Shown here: positions 37,933 to 53,821 of the stretch, piece after piece
How positions within the stretch are numbered: the first letter of the stretch is position 1
How the letters are laid out: each line of letters begins with the position of its first letter
Origin: Paramecium tetraurelia
Lineage: Eukaryota > Ciliophora > Oligohymenophorea > Peniculida > Parameciidae
Direction: 5' to 3'
Assembly (NCBI RefSeq): GCF_000165425.1
Contig: NW_001799266.1
Span: 1-64,000, forward strand
DNA length: 64,000 nucleotides
Position numbers and translations under genes: made by a program
The notes under the pieces: model-generated
What the model saw: the letters and a program-made list of their open reading frames with translations, nothing else
The model's database searches: none
What the model was told of the DNA's origin: nothing

Positions 37933-38851
37933 ATGAAATCATTATCTGCTTCCAAATACAATCATAACAATACTAGCTTTACTACGCCTGACAAAAAACC
38001 AAATAAGGTATGCCCTCAAGTTATATAAGAGTAGATAAAACACACAGTCCACTATGAAGTTAAGTGGTGAAATGATGTCCGTTTAAAGTTATTTATATGA
38101 ATAAGCTCATCTCAAAGAAGAAGCCTCTAAAAAAGAAATCATTAGACTCATTAGATTAGTCACCGATAGTCTAGAAAAGAATAGAAACATTAAAGAATTA
38201 AATGAATAACTCTCCAAATTAATAATTGGATTGAGAACATGTATTAATCAATAGGAAGTATCAAGTTACATCATTTAATTAATTTAAACAATACGAGAAA
38301 TTACCAATAATCATTAATTCTAAAAAGAAATCAAAACTGAAAATGACAAAGCACTTCTAATTAAACGAATACATGAATTAGAATTATAAGCCAAAGAAAC
38401 TTAATGGCAATTCGGTAATTATAAATAATAATTATGTTTAGAAATGAAAATCAGAGATCATAAATCTACTTAGAAGATCAAGTAATACTAAGAGGAATTA
38501 GAACAAATCAAAAAGTATAAATAATAAAATCAAGTACCCAAACCTTAATAAAATTCTCCTCAAAAGATAGAACTGAAGAATCAGATCAAACTTATGCAAT
38601 AAAAAATACAAACCTTATCTGAAAAGGAAAAGAAATTGATTCTATTAGTCAAAGCTGTCAAATCCAGAGGAATCGATGTTGAACATATTTATAAGAACAT
38701 CAACCAAATATCAAGTCGAAATAGTAGAATCACTAAAGATGAAACAATAAATGATTATGTTGATAGTTCGCATTCTGATTTTGCTGATATCTCATAATTT
38801 GATCTTGGTCAAACTTTCATCAAAAGAAACCCTAAATTTTTACTTGATTGA
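37933..38851 (+). CDS. Coiled-coil protein, unknown
   Basis: About 298 aa with one intron, 38008-38029 (22 nt), joining DKKPNK to SRQNTQSTMKLSGEMM. The body is a continuous coiled coil (HLKEEASKKEIIRLIRLV, LLIKRIHELELQAKETQW, ELKNQIKLMQQKIQTLSE). It ends in a short acidic Ser-rich piece and FIKRNPKFLLD (TGA 38849). It is divergent from the CEP78-like gene, with only 39 bp between the start codons, so the two may share control sequences and a basal-body setting; that is inference. Confidence 0.65.
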
Positions 38852-38926
38852 TTATTTTTATTTCATTACATTTATTTAGTTTTATCATAAAATAAAGTTA
38901 TTCGCAATGTATAATTCAAGATCTTT

Positions 38927-39550
38927 ATGTAATCGCTATCTTCAAAACAATAAGCTCAACAAATATCTCTTAATAATGGATGTATTTAAAATATATCTAA
39001 TAAATGATCAACTATAAAAATTGGAGTAGAAAATGAAAGATTTCAAAAACTAGAATTAACCGAATAAAGAATTCAATAGGTCAAAGATGATTTTAATGAA
39101 ATTTAAGAATAAATATTCACTAAATTTAATGGACTCTGGGATCAAATAACTATATATTCTCTATCCAAACTACTAGGTTAATTATAAAAATAGGTTGAAG
39201 AAGACAGATTAGTAAAAGAATAAACATGTGAAACTACGAAAAAGGAAATTTTGCATTTAGAGAAGAAAATTGAAAATGTTATTCAAAATGTAACTTAAAC
39301 TAAAAAGGAGTAGATTTTATTGGAGCAATTTACCAAAGACTATAAAATGATCTATCAAAATCTAAGAAGCAATTAGAACAGAAGATAATGAATCTGATTA
39401 AATTTAATTTATGAAATGAATCGCTGAAGAGCTTGTTAAACTTAGCAATCTCATAAATTTAGAAAAGAAAAACAGAGAAGAAAGTGAAAATTAGTATTTG
39501 AGATTCTTTAAATATCGTAAACAGAATTAAAGGAGAATCACATTAAGAAA
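38927..39550 (+). pseudogene. SF-assemblin-like gene, apparently broken
   Basis: SF-assemblins build striated rootlets of basal bodies. The frame from ATG 38927 (MQSLSSKQQAQQISLNNG) continues, after removal of a possible 45-nt GT-AG intron, as LENERFQKLELTEQRIQQV, then QTCETTKKEILHLEKKIEN, the expected assemblin coiled coil. It breaks at about 39360 by a frame change (KIQEAIRTEDNESDQIQ is in another frame). A TGA falls before IAEELVKLSNLINLEKKNRE, which reads like the usual C-terminal part. Two lesions without a rescuing intron make this a likely pseudogene, though sequence errors are possible. The true 3' end cannot be placed. Confidence 0.5.
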
Positions 39551-40970
39551 AAAGACTAAATATTATTTTATATTAATAAAATTAGAAAGTAATCACAAAA
39601 GCATCTTTTAAGCCTACTAGAGGGTACTTGCAATAAATTAAGTATTGCTGCAAATTTATGATTAAAATCATGTACTTAATGTATATATTAATGAAATTTG
39701 ATCACCATGAATTTTAAATTTCTAAACTGTGATCGTTAACTATAAGAATTAAGAATTAAAGTCTAATTTTAAATAAATTTTATAATAAAATGAATATATA
39801 ATTCAGTATTGTGAACCAATTCTTGAATTTCAATACCTTTATTCCAAACTCCACATTAAATTAATTGTGATAGATTTTATAACTCATTATATCGCAATAA
39901 TTATCTAAAATAAATAATTCGTAAATGTGTAAACTTATTAACTTTGAGATAATAGAAAGAAAGAATATTTAAAATGACTTTGAATGAATTCTTACAAATA
40001 CAAGTGTATTTTATTTGTTTGAAAAGTATAAGATTTTCGAAAGTTAGCTCATCACATGGATTGTAATTCTTTAGATTTTGAATCTTAAGTTCTAATTTTA
40101 GTTATATTTAACAATTGTATTGCTTAACTCTAAATCTCTGCTTTATTTTTAATCTAAATCATCTTTGTATTTATGAAGTTTTAGATTAAGCCTATTAAAT
40201 AGTATGAAACATAAGTACCAATTCGTTAGACTTCTTTTAATTGTTCTAATAAAAGAAATTTTATGGAATCTATTTAATTTATAATGACTAACAACAATTT
40301 AATAAAGAGGGAATATAAAAAAAACTCTGAAAAAATTATCTAATAAAAAGATCCCCTTTATTTATCTCTATAAAATCATTTAAATTTTCATTTCTTATTA
40401 ATATCAATACTCAAGTAAACAACAATAAATATTTTGTAACAGTTTAAAAGAGTAGTAATTAACTCATAAAATTAAGCAATTTACCTTTTTCTTCGATATC
40501 CTAATTAGAAACAGGAGGTTAATAACTTACTAATAATCCATCTAACTATTTCTATGCTATTTAATTAGATGCTAATTCTAGTAAATAAAATTTTATATTT
40601 GTAAGATATTTAAGAAAATACTAAATGCAAAGCGTTTAAACTCTAGGATGTAAACAATTTTAATATAAAAGTTTTTGAATATGAAAAAAGAGTAAAAATT
40701 ATTTCAATGATGAATTATGATTAGTAATTCTATTTGCATACTTTAAAAAGTAAAAAATAATTTTAGAAATAAAATTGATGCAAATGACATTAAGTAAAAA
40801 TTTCTAAGAAACTGAAATCTAAATCAAATAATTAAGAATTCAGCAAGCCTTCAAATGATGATATTTGAAATCGACTAATCCATAAAATTCCAATTTTCAT
40901 ACATAATTCATTTAACTCTTGAATTTATAAGTGTTTTAGTTGATTTTATTTTTATTTAAATTTTAAATAT
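39551..40970. other. Gene-poor AT-rich spacer
   Basis: 1.4 kb with no supported gene on either strand, the longest empty stretch right of 9.6 kb. Sequence is extremely AT-rich with many short broken frames. It separates the assemblin relic from the ABC transporter and may represent further decayed sequence. Confidence 0.5.
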
Positions 40971-44874
<3,904 letters not shown>

Positions 44875-44993
44875 ATTATTCTATGTTGTTACTTAATTAT
44901 ATTCATTCTAACCAATGCATTATTATATTATATAAAGAATTTAATTAATTCATTGTTTTTACAGTGTAGGAGTATTGCACTCTTTTATTTTTA

Positions 44994-45526
44994 ATGTACT
45001 ATCTGGTATCCTTATTTGTCTAGTGGAGTTGTATTATCTCACCATTGCTCCTATATTGCAATTTTCAGCTGTAGGATCATCATTACTATCTTATTTACTG
45101 CTAGCCATATGTTTAAGTTGACTGTTAGTAAGGGCAAGTCTATGTAAATCCTTTTACTTTTTTGGTTCCTGTTTCTATGGTATATCTATATACTAGAGAA
45201 GTAATTTACCAGTAATCTCTCTTGAATTTTGCTTTGATAGTTTAGCACTATATTAACAAAATTTTGATGCTCCAACCACGATAGAGGATTTCCTTTGGTC
45301 TTGTCTTGTTATAGAGACATTTGAGGATATTGAATCAGAGGAGTTGAAGTTTAAGGGAGATCTCTATTCAATTTCTTAAGTTCCTATTTTAACAGCATTC
45401 TTAAATTCTGAATATCCTTGGAGATTCTTTTAATATTTCTCTGTTTATCTGTTGTATTCCTTAGCCAATTCTTTGAAATAAGGATGTTTTAAACACTTAT
45501 CATATTATACAAAATACTTCTTCTGA
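44994..45526 (+). CDS. Unknown protein with N-terminal hydrophobic segment
   Basis: Frame from ATG 44994, MYYLVSLFVQWSCIISPLLL, suggests a signal anchor. It continues to VYVNPFTFLVPVSM, crosses a 17-nt intron (45180-45196) and reads RSNLPVISLEFCFDSLALY, FDAPTTIEDFLWSCLVIET and EYPWRFFQYFSVYLLYSLA to TGA 45524. About 170 aa. The same frame is open back to an ATG at 44871 that overlaps the ABC stop codon; I prefer the later start. Its last 27 bp overlap the 3' end of the kinase gene on the other strand. Family not recognised. Confidence 0.5.
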
Positions 45527-46591
45527 ACTCAATCTCAAAGAAGGTTTCTTCATGAGCATTGATTATACTAGATCTTGCATTTAGATTGGAGCCAGTTTAA
45601 ATTATTGATCCTTAAAATCCACTTCACATTATTTATTATTCTTTAGGATAGATTTCTAATCAATCCCTGCAAATGGAGTATTGCCAGTCTAATGATATAA
45701 TATTATATAATACAATCAAAAGATACAAGATTATCCCTGCACTAAAGACATCACATTTATCACAATAGAAATCCAATCCATCTATGTATTCAAGGATTTC
45801 AGGAGCGACAAAGCCTGGTGTACCACATCTTTTGAATAAGGGTTCTTCATTGAGACTGGTGGCTAATCCAAAGTCAGCCAAAACGATTTCATAATTATTG
45901 TCTCTTGACTTCAACAGCAGGTTCTCAGGCTTCAAATCTCTATGAATCAGATTATTTTCATGCATGTGTCTCAATGCACTTATCAAATTGAAGGCCAGTT
46001 TCTACATAGTCTCAGCAGGCAGGAAACCTTTTCAATTGTAGATTATAAATTCATACCTGTTTCACGCACTCGTTATAATAATTCTCCTCCTTATATCATG
46101 TCCAAAACAAAGTAAATTGAATTAGTTGTTTCATGAACTTCATGCAATTTTACAATGTTTGGATGGTTCAATTTTCTCATTACTTTTATCTCATTTAATA
46201 GACTCTCAATTCCCTTTGATTGTTGAGACATATAGCTTTTGCTGAATGCCTTTATTGCATATTAGTTATTATTTTCTTTTTTTGTCGCTGAATACACTTT
46301 TGCAAAACTGCCTTTGCCAATCATTTTTGATACTGAAAAAGCATCATGAAAATTATTCATAATGCACTTCAATCGAAAGTGAGACTTCCAAACTTCATAG
46401 TTCGTTTTATCCGAAGTAAAAATCTCGAGACTCTTACCTTGATAGGAAAGTCTAAATCCATATAATGTCTCATCTGAATTGAGTTATACAAAATGATCTG
46501 AAGATGGATCTATAAATTAAACATGCATAGTAAGAAGGGGTGCTATTTTGAGTTACATTACTGAGACTTTAAACAATGAGGTTTCACTCAT
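45500..46591 (-). CDS. Serine/threonine protein kinase, CAMK-like
   Basis: 345 aa. An N-terminal PH-like part (MSETSLFKVSV, FIDPSSDHFVQL, EVWKSHFRLKCIMNNF) precedes a complete kinase domain: IGKGSFAKVY (Gly loop), YAIKAFSK (Lys), LLNEIKVMRKLNHPNI (Glu), LIHRDLKPENLL (catalytic loop), LADFGLA (DFG), RCGTPGFVAPEIL (activation segment end), SAGIILYLLLTGNTPF, and a final MLMKKPSLRLSSEEV (R of subdomain XI). Introns: 46028-46056 (29 nt) and 45689-45713 (25 nt). ATG 46558 is an alternative start. The PH-kinase arrangement occurs in many Paramecium CAMK-group kinases. No autoinhibitory or calcium-binding tail is present. The 3' end overlaps the convergent gene. Confidence 0.85.
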
Positions 46592-47151
46592 CAAAAGAAA
46601 TTTTTTTTTGATTCTTTATTTAGAACCAACTAGAAATTCAGACTCTATTAGATCAGGTTGTTCCTTTATAGATTATAACATGCAATACATCAAGCAAACA
46701 TTTATCACAAAGATGCCAAAAACTTGAAATTGTCTTACCAAAATCAAAAATGGATTATTACATTAACTCAATTATATAATTAATACACCTTATTTTTATT
46801 TAACATCTTTCAATTCCCTTTAGTTATCATTTGGATACTGTGGAATTACACTCAAATTTCATTTGCATCTAGATATTATACTCTAATAAAATCACAATTA
46901 CTATTGAGGAAATAAGGGTTATGAATTCTTTCTTTGAATTGTATTATATATTATTGTAAGTTTATCCATGAGAGATGAAAATATAATATATAATAAATGT
47001 AAAATTTATAATTCTTATAATTCATTGAAATTCAAACCAATAAAAAGTCTAAGGAATTTAACTATTCTGGTATTAGTGAACCAATCATTTTTCTTATGAA
47101 TAACTAGTATGAGACATGAGAATTTTATATTATAAAAAAATTATCGTTTTA
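46592..47151. other. Intergenic spacer between divergent genes
   Basis: 560 bp of AT-rich DNA between the start of the kinase (-) and the start of the next gene (+). It must hold both promoters; no distinct motif stands out. Confidence 0.5.
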
Positions 47152-47866
47152 ATGAATAATAGCTTTTCAGCAGAAGGGCAAACTTATTAAGTTAGGACTG
47201 TAACAACTTCTTAGAATGTTTAAAGAACTAGTAATGGGGAATTCCAAGATGCTGTTTAAAGATATGAATTACGAAGATCGTCGAAACCTAGATAAACTTA
47301 AAATAATCAATAAACAACTGTAATTACTTCTAACTACGTTTAATTGGATAACGAGGGGAAGAATAATAATTATGACTTGGAAGCTTCAAGATAATCTTAG
47401 AGAGTGTTGGAGAAATACCAGGTGAATAGCTAGAATAGTCATTACGAAGTGAATAGATAGAGTGTTAAGGAAGTTATGGACAAATACAGGAGAGGAAGAG
47501 GTAAGACTGATTGAGTTTATGTAGGAACAACTACATCCTAATTATAAACGACAGAGGTGAAGTACTCTGCTGTTCCCCAACCTCAATATGAGCACTTTCA
47601 GTAGAAAGAAACTATTTTTGAAGGCAGAAATAGCAGGTATGTAGAGGAATAGGAGTATTCACAAGAAAAACAAGTGGCAATAAATTATAATACTATTTAA
47701 AGTATTTTATTTAAATATTGAAGCAAAATAATAGGTGTATGAGGTAGATTATGAATAAATAAAGGAAGATTGTCAAATCAGTGACATTTACAGGAGACCC
47801 GAGAGAGAAGATGATGAATAAGTGGACTTATTAGACAGTGATTATGTTTCTTGCAATATGTTTTGA
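47152..47866 (+). CDS. Low-complexity polar protein, unknown
   Basis: About 222 aa. Exon 1 begins MNNSFSAEGQTYQVRTV and is rich in Gln, Asn, Ser and Arg (RYELRRSSKPRQTQNNQQ, KEVMDKYRRGRG). Introns 47501-47524 (24 nt) and 47702-47723 (22 nt) connect to TEVKYSAVPQPQYEHFQQ and VYEVDYEQIKEDCQIS, ending in an acidic DLLDSDYVSCNMF (TGA 47864). G+C and TAG use are somewhat higher than in neighbours. No domain recognised; the composition suggests a largely disordered, possibly cytoskeletal, protein. Confidence 0.6.
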
Positions 47867-47888
47867 AATTAAAATATTATTATTAATA

Positions 47889-48921
47889 ATGAACGATTAA
47901 ACAATTAAAATACTTTAAATTACAGCTTGTTCATTGTCATTGATAGGGTCTCTCTTTATCGTCGTGGTTTATTTTAAAATGGGAATGAGAAACAACTTTG
48001 CCTTAAAATTGATAATGTGCTTGACAATAAGTGATATCATATTTTCTCTCTCCAATTTGATGTACATTGATCCAGGTAAATAGTATTTTACTATAAGGAT
48101 GCACGCCCAATTATTAAATCCTTTGCACTATTCAAGGATTCCTCATTCAATATTCTTCAATTGCCTGCTTCATATTTTGCTTCTTATTATGTTTATGCAT
48201 CTTTTGGACGGTGATTAGAAATAGAGCAAATCTGAGCTAATATCAAAGATGTTTTTAGATAATAGGATTCTGCATTCCCATTCTATTTGCTCTAATTCCT
48301 GCTATAACAAATTCATATAATACCCAAATATATGTTTGTGGAATATCAAACGATGATGTTGATTTATGTCATAATAAATCAGATAAGTCCTCATAAATTG
48401 TGATGGTAGAGTCAATATTATTATTCTATGTGCCCTTGTGGTTGATGAATATTGTGGGGATATCATTTATCATTAGAGTAAGTGTTTTTATGACAAAATT
48501 AAGAACGTAATCAGAATTAAATAATAGATCACGGAGTTCAGATCAATAAGAAATACAATTATAAACACAATAAGAATATGAGTTGAAACTATCCTAAAGG
48601 ATTACTTAGAATATGTTATTATATCCAATAATAATGTTGATTTGCTACAGTGGAATGACTGTGTATGCAATAGGCAAATTATGTAATTCAGAGATAGTGA
48701 TTTTGAGAGGACTAAGATTTATAATGGCTGATTGTCTGGGGTTGTGTAATTCTATAGCATACGGATACAATGCCATTATAATATTGAGACTGCAGAAAAT
48801 GATGTCTCAACAACAAACCTTGCCCATGATGCAATTTCGACAAGGTTCTAATGATTCTGATGTTAATAGAAAATAATTTGAATCATTTCTTTCCATAGCA
48901 ACTATTTATAATGATTAATGA
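47889..48921 (+). CDS. Seven-transmembrane receptor, cAMP-receptor-like
   Basis: About 336 aa, seven hydrophobic spans: ITACSLSLIGSLFIVVVYF, LKLIMCLTISDIIFSLSNLM, then after a 22-nt intron (48076-48097) a Cys-containing loop (GCTPNYQILCTIQGFL) and IACFIFCFLLCLCIFWTVI, IIGFCIPILFALIPAI, LLFYVPLWLMNIVGISFII, LLYPIIMLICYSGMTVYAI and ADCLGLCNSIAYGYNAIII. The pattern, with a Cys-bearing first outer loop and a final 'NSxxYGYN'-like motif, fits the slime-mould cAMP receptor (class E) type of GPCR. A Gln-rich third inner loop and a polar tail follow. TGA is at 48919, only 17 bp from the convergent gene. Confidence 0.75.
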
Positions 48922-48937
48922 ATAATTAATGATATTC

Positions 48938-49329
48938 TCAGAAAGGATTAAATTTTTGATGATGTGATCTGCATTGCGATGGAGATCGAGTTCGAATCAC
49001 GAGAGACATCTATTTAAAGATCTTCTCTTGTTTCTTCATGTCTGATTTCATCATAATTTCCTTGTTTGTTTCTATAAATTACAAATATAAACGATGTTCC
49101 TTTTGGGTCCAATGACCTTGCATAAGATAATCATATTACCATTATTGTATGTTTTCCTTGCAGTCTTACGTCTTGTTTTCTTGATCGGCACCTAAGGTTT
49201 TAGATTGTCAGCAAGTTCTTTAACAGACTCGATGGTTGATTTAGATTCAATAGGTTATTCACTAGGATTGGAACAAAAATAATACTCTAAACCTTCCTCT
49301 ATTTTTATCTGGTTGAGCTGATTTGCCAT
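48938..49329 (-). CDS. SANT/Myb-like DNA-binding protein
   Basis: 122 aa, one 23-nt intron (49117-49139). A basic stretch KKTRRKTARKTYNN leads to a single SANT/Myb repeat: GHWTQKEHRLYLQFIETN (first Trp) and VIRTRSPSQCRSHHQKFNP, the ending typical of a small ciliate Myb-like family in which QCRSHHQK replaces the last helix. It is probably a nuclear DNA-binding or chromatin protein. The short N-terminal part is acidic and unordered. It lies tail to tail with the GPCR gene. Confidence 0.75.
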
Positions 49330-49572
49330 TATTTGTTGATAACGCAAATTCTCAAGAAATAGATATTGGATATAAGAATTATAGACATTGTAAAGTTATT
49401 ATTCAATCTAATAAGCTCAAATTTTACCCACTTCTAAGCTTTGATTTGACATCATGGATTCAAAAGATTTCAGAATTACCTTCCGGAGGAAAAAAAAGAA
49501 AAAATAAATGTTTTTCAATTATTTACACTACAAAAGTAATAAATTAAATATACATAAAGATACATTTATTGA

Positions 49573-52500
49573 TCATTTCCTACAAACTTTATTTACTACA
49601 ATTTACGAGTTGGTAAAGCTGGACTTTTTCATATGATAATGCATCAAATAATTCGACACACTCTCTATCATCGGAGGGTCTATGGAATTGATATTACTCT
49701 CCACCCACTTTTGAGTTAGAGTTCCCAAAATGCCCTTGAGTTTCTCTGGCTATTTGACCTTTTCCATCTTAACATATGTGATATTTATTAGGCTAATCAC
49801 TTTCGAAAATGAACATTGAATTCGCACTGGGTTTAATTTTTGAATATACTTCATCTTTTATATTATAACTAAATTCGTACCTTCTTGGCCAATTAAACGA
49901 ACTCATTCTAAAATTTCAAATTGCCATTGCTACCACACCATAGAACTTACTTATTCTCCAACAGAATCATCGTGGATGTTCTACCACAACAAATCTATTG
50001 GGTCTCATATTTTAATTACACCAAATTCTATCTATCTTAAAAATCTCCCAATCCCAATTGACCTTACTGATTCCAACCGCACACAAAAGCCTTCCCATTA
50101 CAACATTAAATGCTTAGATGTTTCAAACCACAACTAATTAAATTTGCTTTGTAAGGAATTTTAATTTAAATTAATTACTCCCGAAATACAGTATCTCCCA
50201 AACCCAATTGACCATGTTCATTGGTTCCCTTCACCAAGACTTACCCTTGATTATTGAGCAATGCAATAAAATTGAATCCAATCGATAATTAAGAAATGGG
50301 AGAATTAGTTGCTATGTTTTATATCACGTGATCACTCTCCCAATATTACACCTATCCAGAATTAGTAATTATGTAAGTTCTATCGAATCTGCACTATAAG
50401 TATTTTATTGGCTATATGTCAACATAACTGATGGTACCACATTGAGCACCCCAAATAATCAGTTTGCCATCTTGACATTTAACATAGCTATTGAAATCAG
50501 TACATTCTATTTAATCCATTATTACATTCAGACTAAGTTACTAGGGTTATTGTGGAATATCACTTAATCTCCCCTATCCTAATTGACCTTCATTGTTCAA
50601 TCCCCAACTATATAACTTATTTGTACTCGTCGATGCAATACTGTGGAAACTACCTACTCTTACACTTTATATGATATTTTCATTTTTATAGCATTGTTAA
50701 AATAATTGTTTATAATTTGATGAGAAAGATGGCTAATAACAACCAACATCAGACAATATTTCTAAATCCACTATGATATCAAATAATTATCCTTTATCAC
50801 GAAATTAATCATCTTCTTAATTTAATATTTAATCAAAACTCATCGAATTCATATTATTACCATACAAATCATTTTCTTCAATCCTTAAAGTTTCATTTAG
50901 TTATTCCTCTAAGGGCTTCAAAAATTATTCTTTTTTGATACTCTTTGCCCTTTATTTAATCAAATATCTTCGAATTAATTTCTATATCTTATTTGTACTA
51001 ATTCTTATTTATTTAAATGTCTATGACAACCATTTCATCTTCACAAATCCTTGTATCTTAAAAGCCGCCTTATTCAATTTTCTTATGTGTTCTCTTACTT
51101 GTACTCCCTTAATCCACTTTTATATTCTAATTGCTGCCAATTCATTTCTTTTGTTTATCCTAGCCTATTTGGATCTAACAACCACATTCTTATGAATCCT
51201 TCTAACCCTTGCTCCTCTAAAGAAACTCTATATTACCAATACTTTTTTCAATCTAATCTATTACCAACTGTTCTCTATTATTAAATTAATATTGAATTTC
51301 ACCAACACTAATTTTCTTATTCTCTTAAAAAATAGCCATTTCCTTATCTATCTTTGGATGAAAATAATTTGTTTCATTATTACATCAAAATTGTTAATTG
51401 CCTATAATCTGTACACATACTGCAATATCTTATCCAATTAATTCTAGTACAACTTCATCTTCGATTGTCGTAATTGATAGTAATAGAGATTCTGAAATGC
51501 CTTTAGAGCCTTACTCCAATTGCATAACTTAATCTTTTGATAATGACCGTGTATTCTCTTCAAATTCTTTTTGATCAAGTACTTATGCCAATTATACTGA
51601 ATTTTTAATGCAATTTTGCTCTTTTTTGCCATGATCTCTGCAAATACTTACTAGATTATATCCATGCCTTCAATTCTAATGAATATTCTTTTCTATCCAA
51701 ATAGAACTAATTCAGGTCCAAGTTTTGGATAGTATTATTGGAACATTTACAAGTTAAGTTCTCTAAAATCAGCATTTTATTATTCTAGGACATTAAATAA
51801 AGGATTAGAGGTCATTTCACCAAATTATTTATAAAATTGTTTGTGCAATCTTCTAAATGGATAGTTCTATTTTCTAACTTTTAAACTATCTAAAACACCT
51901 AAATATCTTATTTATTGTAATGCATAATCATCCTCCAATATTTGAGGTTTCTTAAGATCATTTGGTTTAATACATCTAACAAAATGAACATCACATTTAT
52001 TGGTTAATTCTTTCATTAGATCATTCATCTAAGTTCTAATTTTCTTAGATAAACTTTTGTCTTTCTTAGTAACTGTTTAAGTTTATTTTTCTTCAACAGC
52101 AAAAAGCTTTGAAATCAAAGGATTACCACTCTATTAACTATAAAATGCTGTTAACACACTGATTTCATCCACATTTTTTTCTCTAAATCCAGAAATCAAA
52201 TATTCAACATTTCTGGCAGTATGAACAATAATGAAAGATTAAGTAGATGGCATTTTAGGTTGTAAGACATATTTTGGATCCTTCTACTTTTTTCTGATAT
52301 TGCTTATCAATAAATCATCATCTCCACCTACTTAACATACTTCATCCAAGATATCAAAAATGCCCAAGGGAGGTTTGTCCATGCAATCTATCAATGCTTA
52401 ATTATCTTTATATTTGATATGCTAACAAAATTTATCAAGTCCTTCCTCTTTAAATACAATTTCCTCTCCTTTAAATACATATTATATATATAACTAATGC

Positions 52501-53787
52501 AATCTCTCATTCGTATAGTTGATTATCAGTTACTCAAATCCATTTTTATCAAAGACTTCAAATCCATAGATATCTAACAATCCAATGTAGGTATTATTGT
52601 TATTTGTATCGATTTCCTCTTCTGGTAAGATATTCTGATTCAATTTTTAAACAAGCCAATTGAATAATCGTTCAAATAACTCTTTAGCCCATGAGTCTCT
52701 ATTTTAGATACACTAATTGTAGGAAACAGGAGAGATAATCTTCTATTTATTTATAATTCTTTGTTTGAGTATGAGGGCTTCACTTATTTCTTTGATACTC
52801 AATTGTAATAGCTTTGACAAGTATTCCAACTTATTCTCAGTGACAATTTAACAAGGAACATCATCAGTTAGAGTGGCCTCGTTGAATTGCAGATCTCCTA
52901 AATGCAATACGGCTGCTACTATTTAATGGATGTTCGACTTATCTGATTCCAAACCTAATAAATTATAGGACTGAATGACTTCATCATAGAGTTTCTTATC
53001 ATCGATTCCATCAACATCCTGGATAGTATTAATGTATGAGACCTTGTTTAATTGGATGGGTTAATCATTTTCACTTAAGAACAATTACTATAATTCATTA
53101 ATAGGCATTCCCTTTAAAATATGATAGAAGATATGGAAATTCCTCTCACCCTTTCCTTGCAAACAGATTCTACTCTTCTCCAGTAAATAATTGTATATCT
53201 GAGCTCCTTTGATTTTCTTGTCGTTCTTCGAGATATAAATTTTAGTATATTTGCCGAATCTACTTGAGTTATTGTTTCTCAGTGTCTTGGCATTGCCATA
53301 TGCTTCCAAGATTGGATTGCATGATAGGATCTATGATAGGATTGAATAGAGATACTCGATCTTCAATGGCGAATTTATTGATACTATTTTTTTTCTCTTG
53401 TGATTGCCTTGGAGTATCGAATTTGACACTGGTGATTAGATTCATGCATGACTTTGCATTTTCTGTTTTGCCTGCTCCGCTCTCACCAGATATGATGATT
53501 GCTTAATTTTTTTAATTTTCAAATAAACTCTTAATTGCTTCAGCACCTATTGCATACATATGTGGAGGTTGACTGCTCCTATTTTCCTTATTGATGGCCT
53601 GTTAAATATATTTGTTCTTAATTTCCATATTGATAAGGTGAGGACATGCCTCAAATGGATTAATGACCAACAATGTGGGTCCGACGTATGTGAATATTTT
53701 TTTTTATTAATATCTCTTTTTCAGATTAATCAATAACTCTTGATCATTTATGACTTCCATATCAACCATATCATCAAAACTCTCCAT
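49573..53787 (-). CDS. Unconventional myosin with IQ motifs and RCC1-like tail
   Basis: About 1,387 aa. Motor domain: [15 protein letters not shown]-loop [14 protein letters not shown] (about residue 100), switch [13 protein letters not shown], switch [20 protein letters not shown] and actin-binding / converter parts [10 protein letters not shown] and [12 protein letters not shown]. The neck from about residue 710 has at least five IQ-like repeats ([63 protein letters not shown]). The tail, from about 1030, shows RCC1 repeats ([49 protein letters not shown]), then a short helical end. Introns: 25 nt in the motor near 53350, 26 nt near 49860. Tail repeats of this type are known in some alveolate myosins (from memory). 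No MyTH4 or FERM domain. Confidence 0.85.
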
Positions 53788-53821
53788 TTTTGAAAATAAT
53801 ATATAATAAACACATTATTAA

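Noticed and set aside
48985..49005. A GTTCGAATC string resembling a tRNA T-loop
   Set aside because: It lies inside the SANT/Myb coding sequence (- strand RTRS region), and no matching acceptor stem or anticodon arm can be folded around it. I found no tRNA or rRNA gene in the window.
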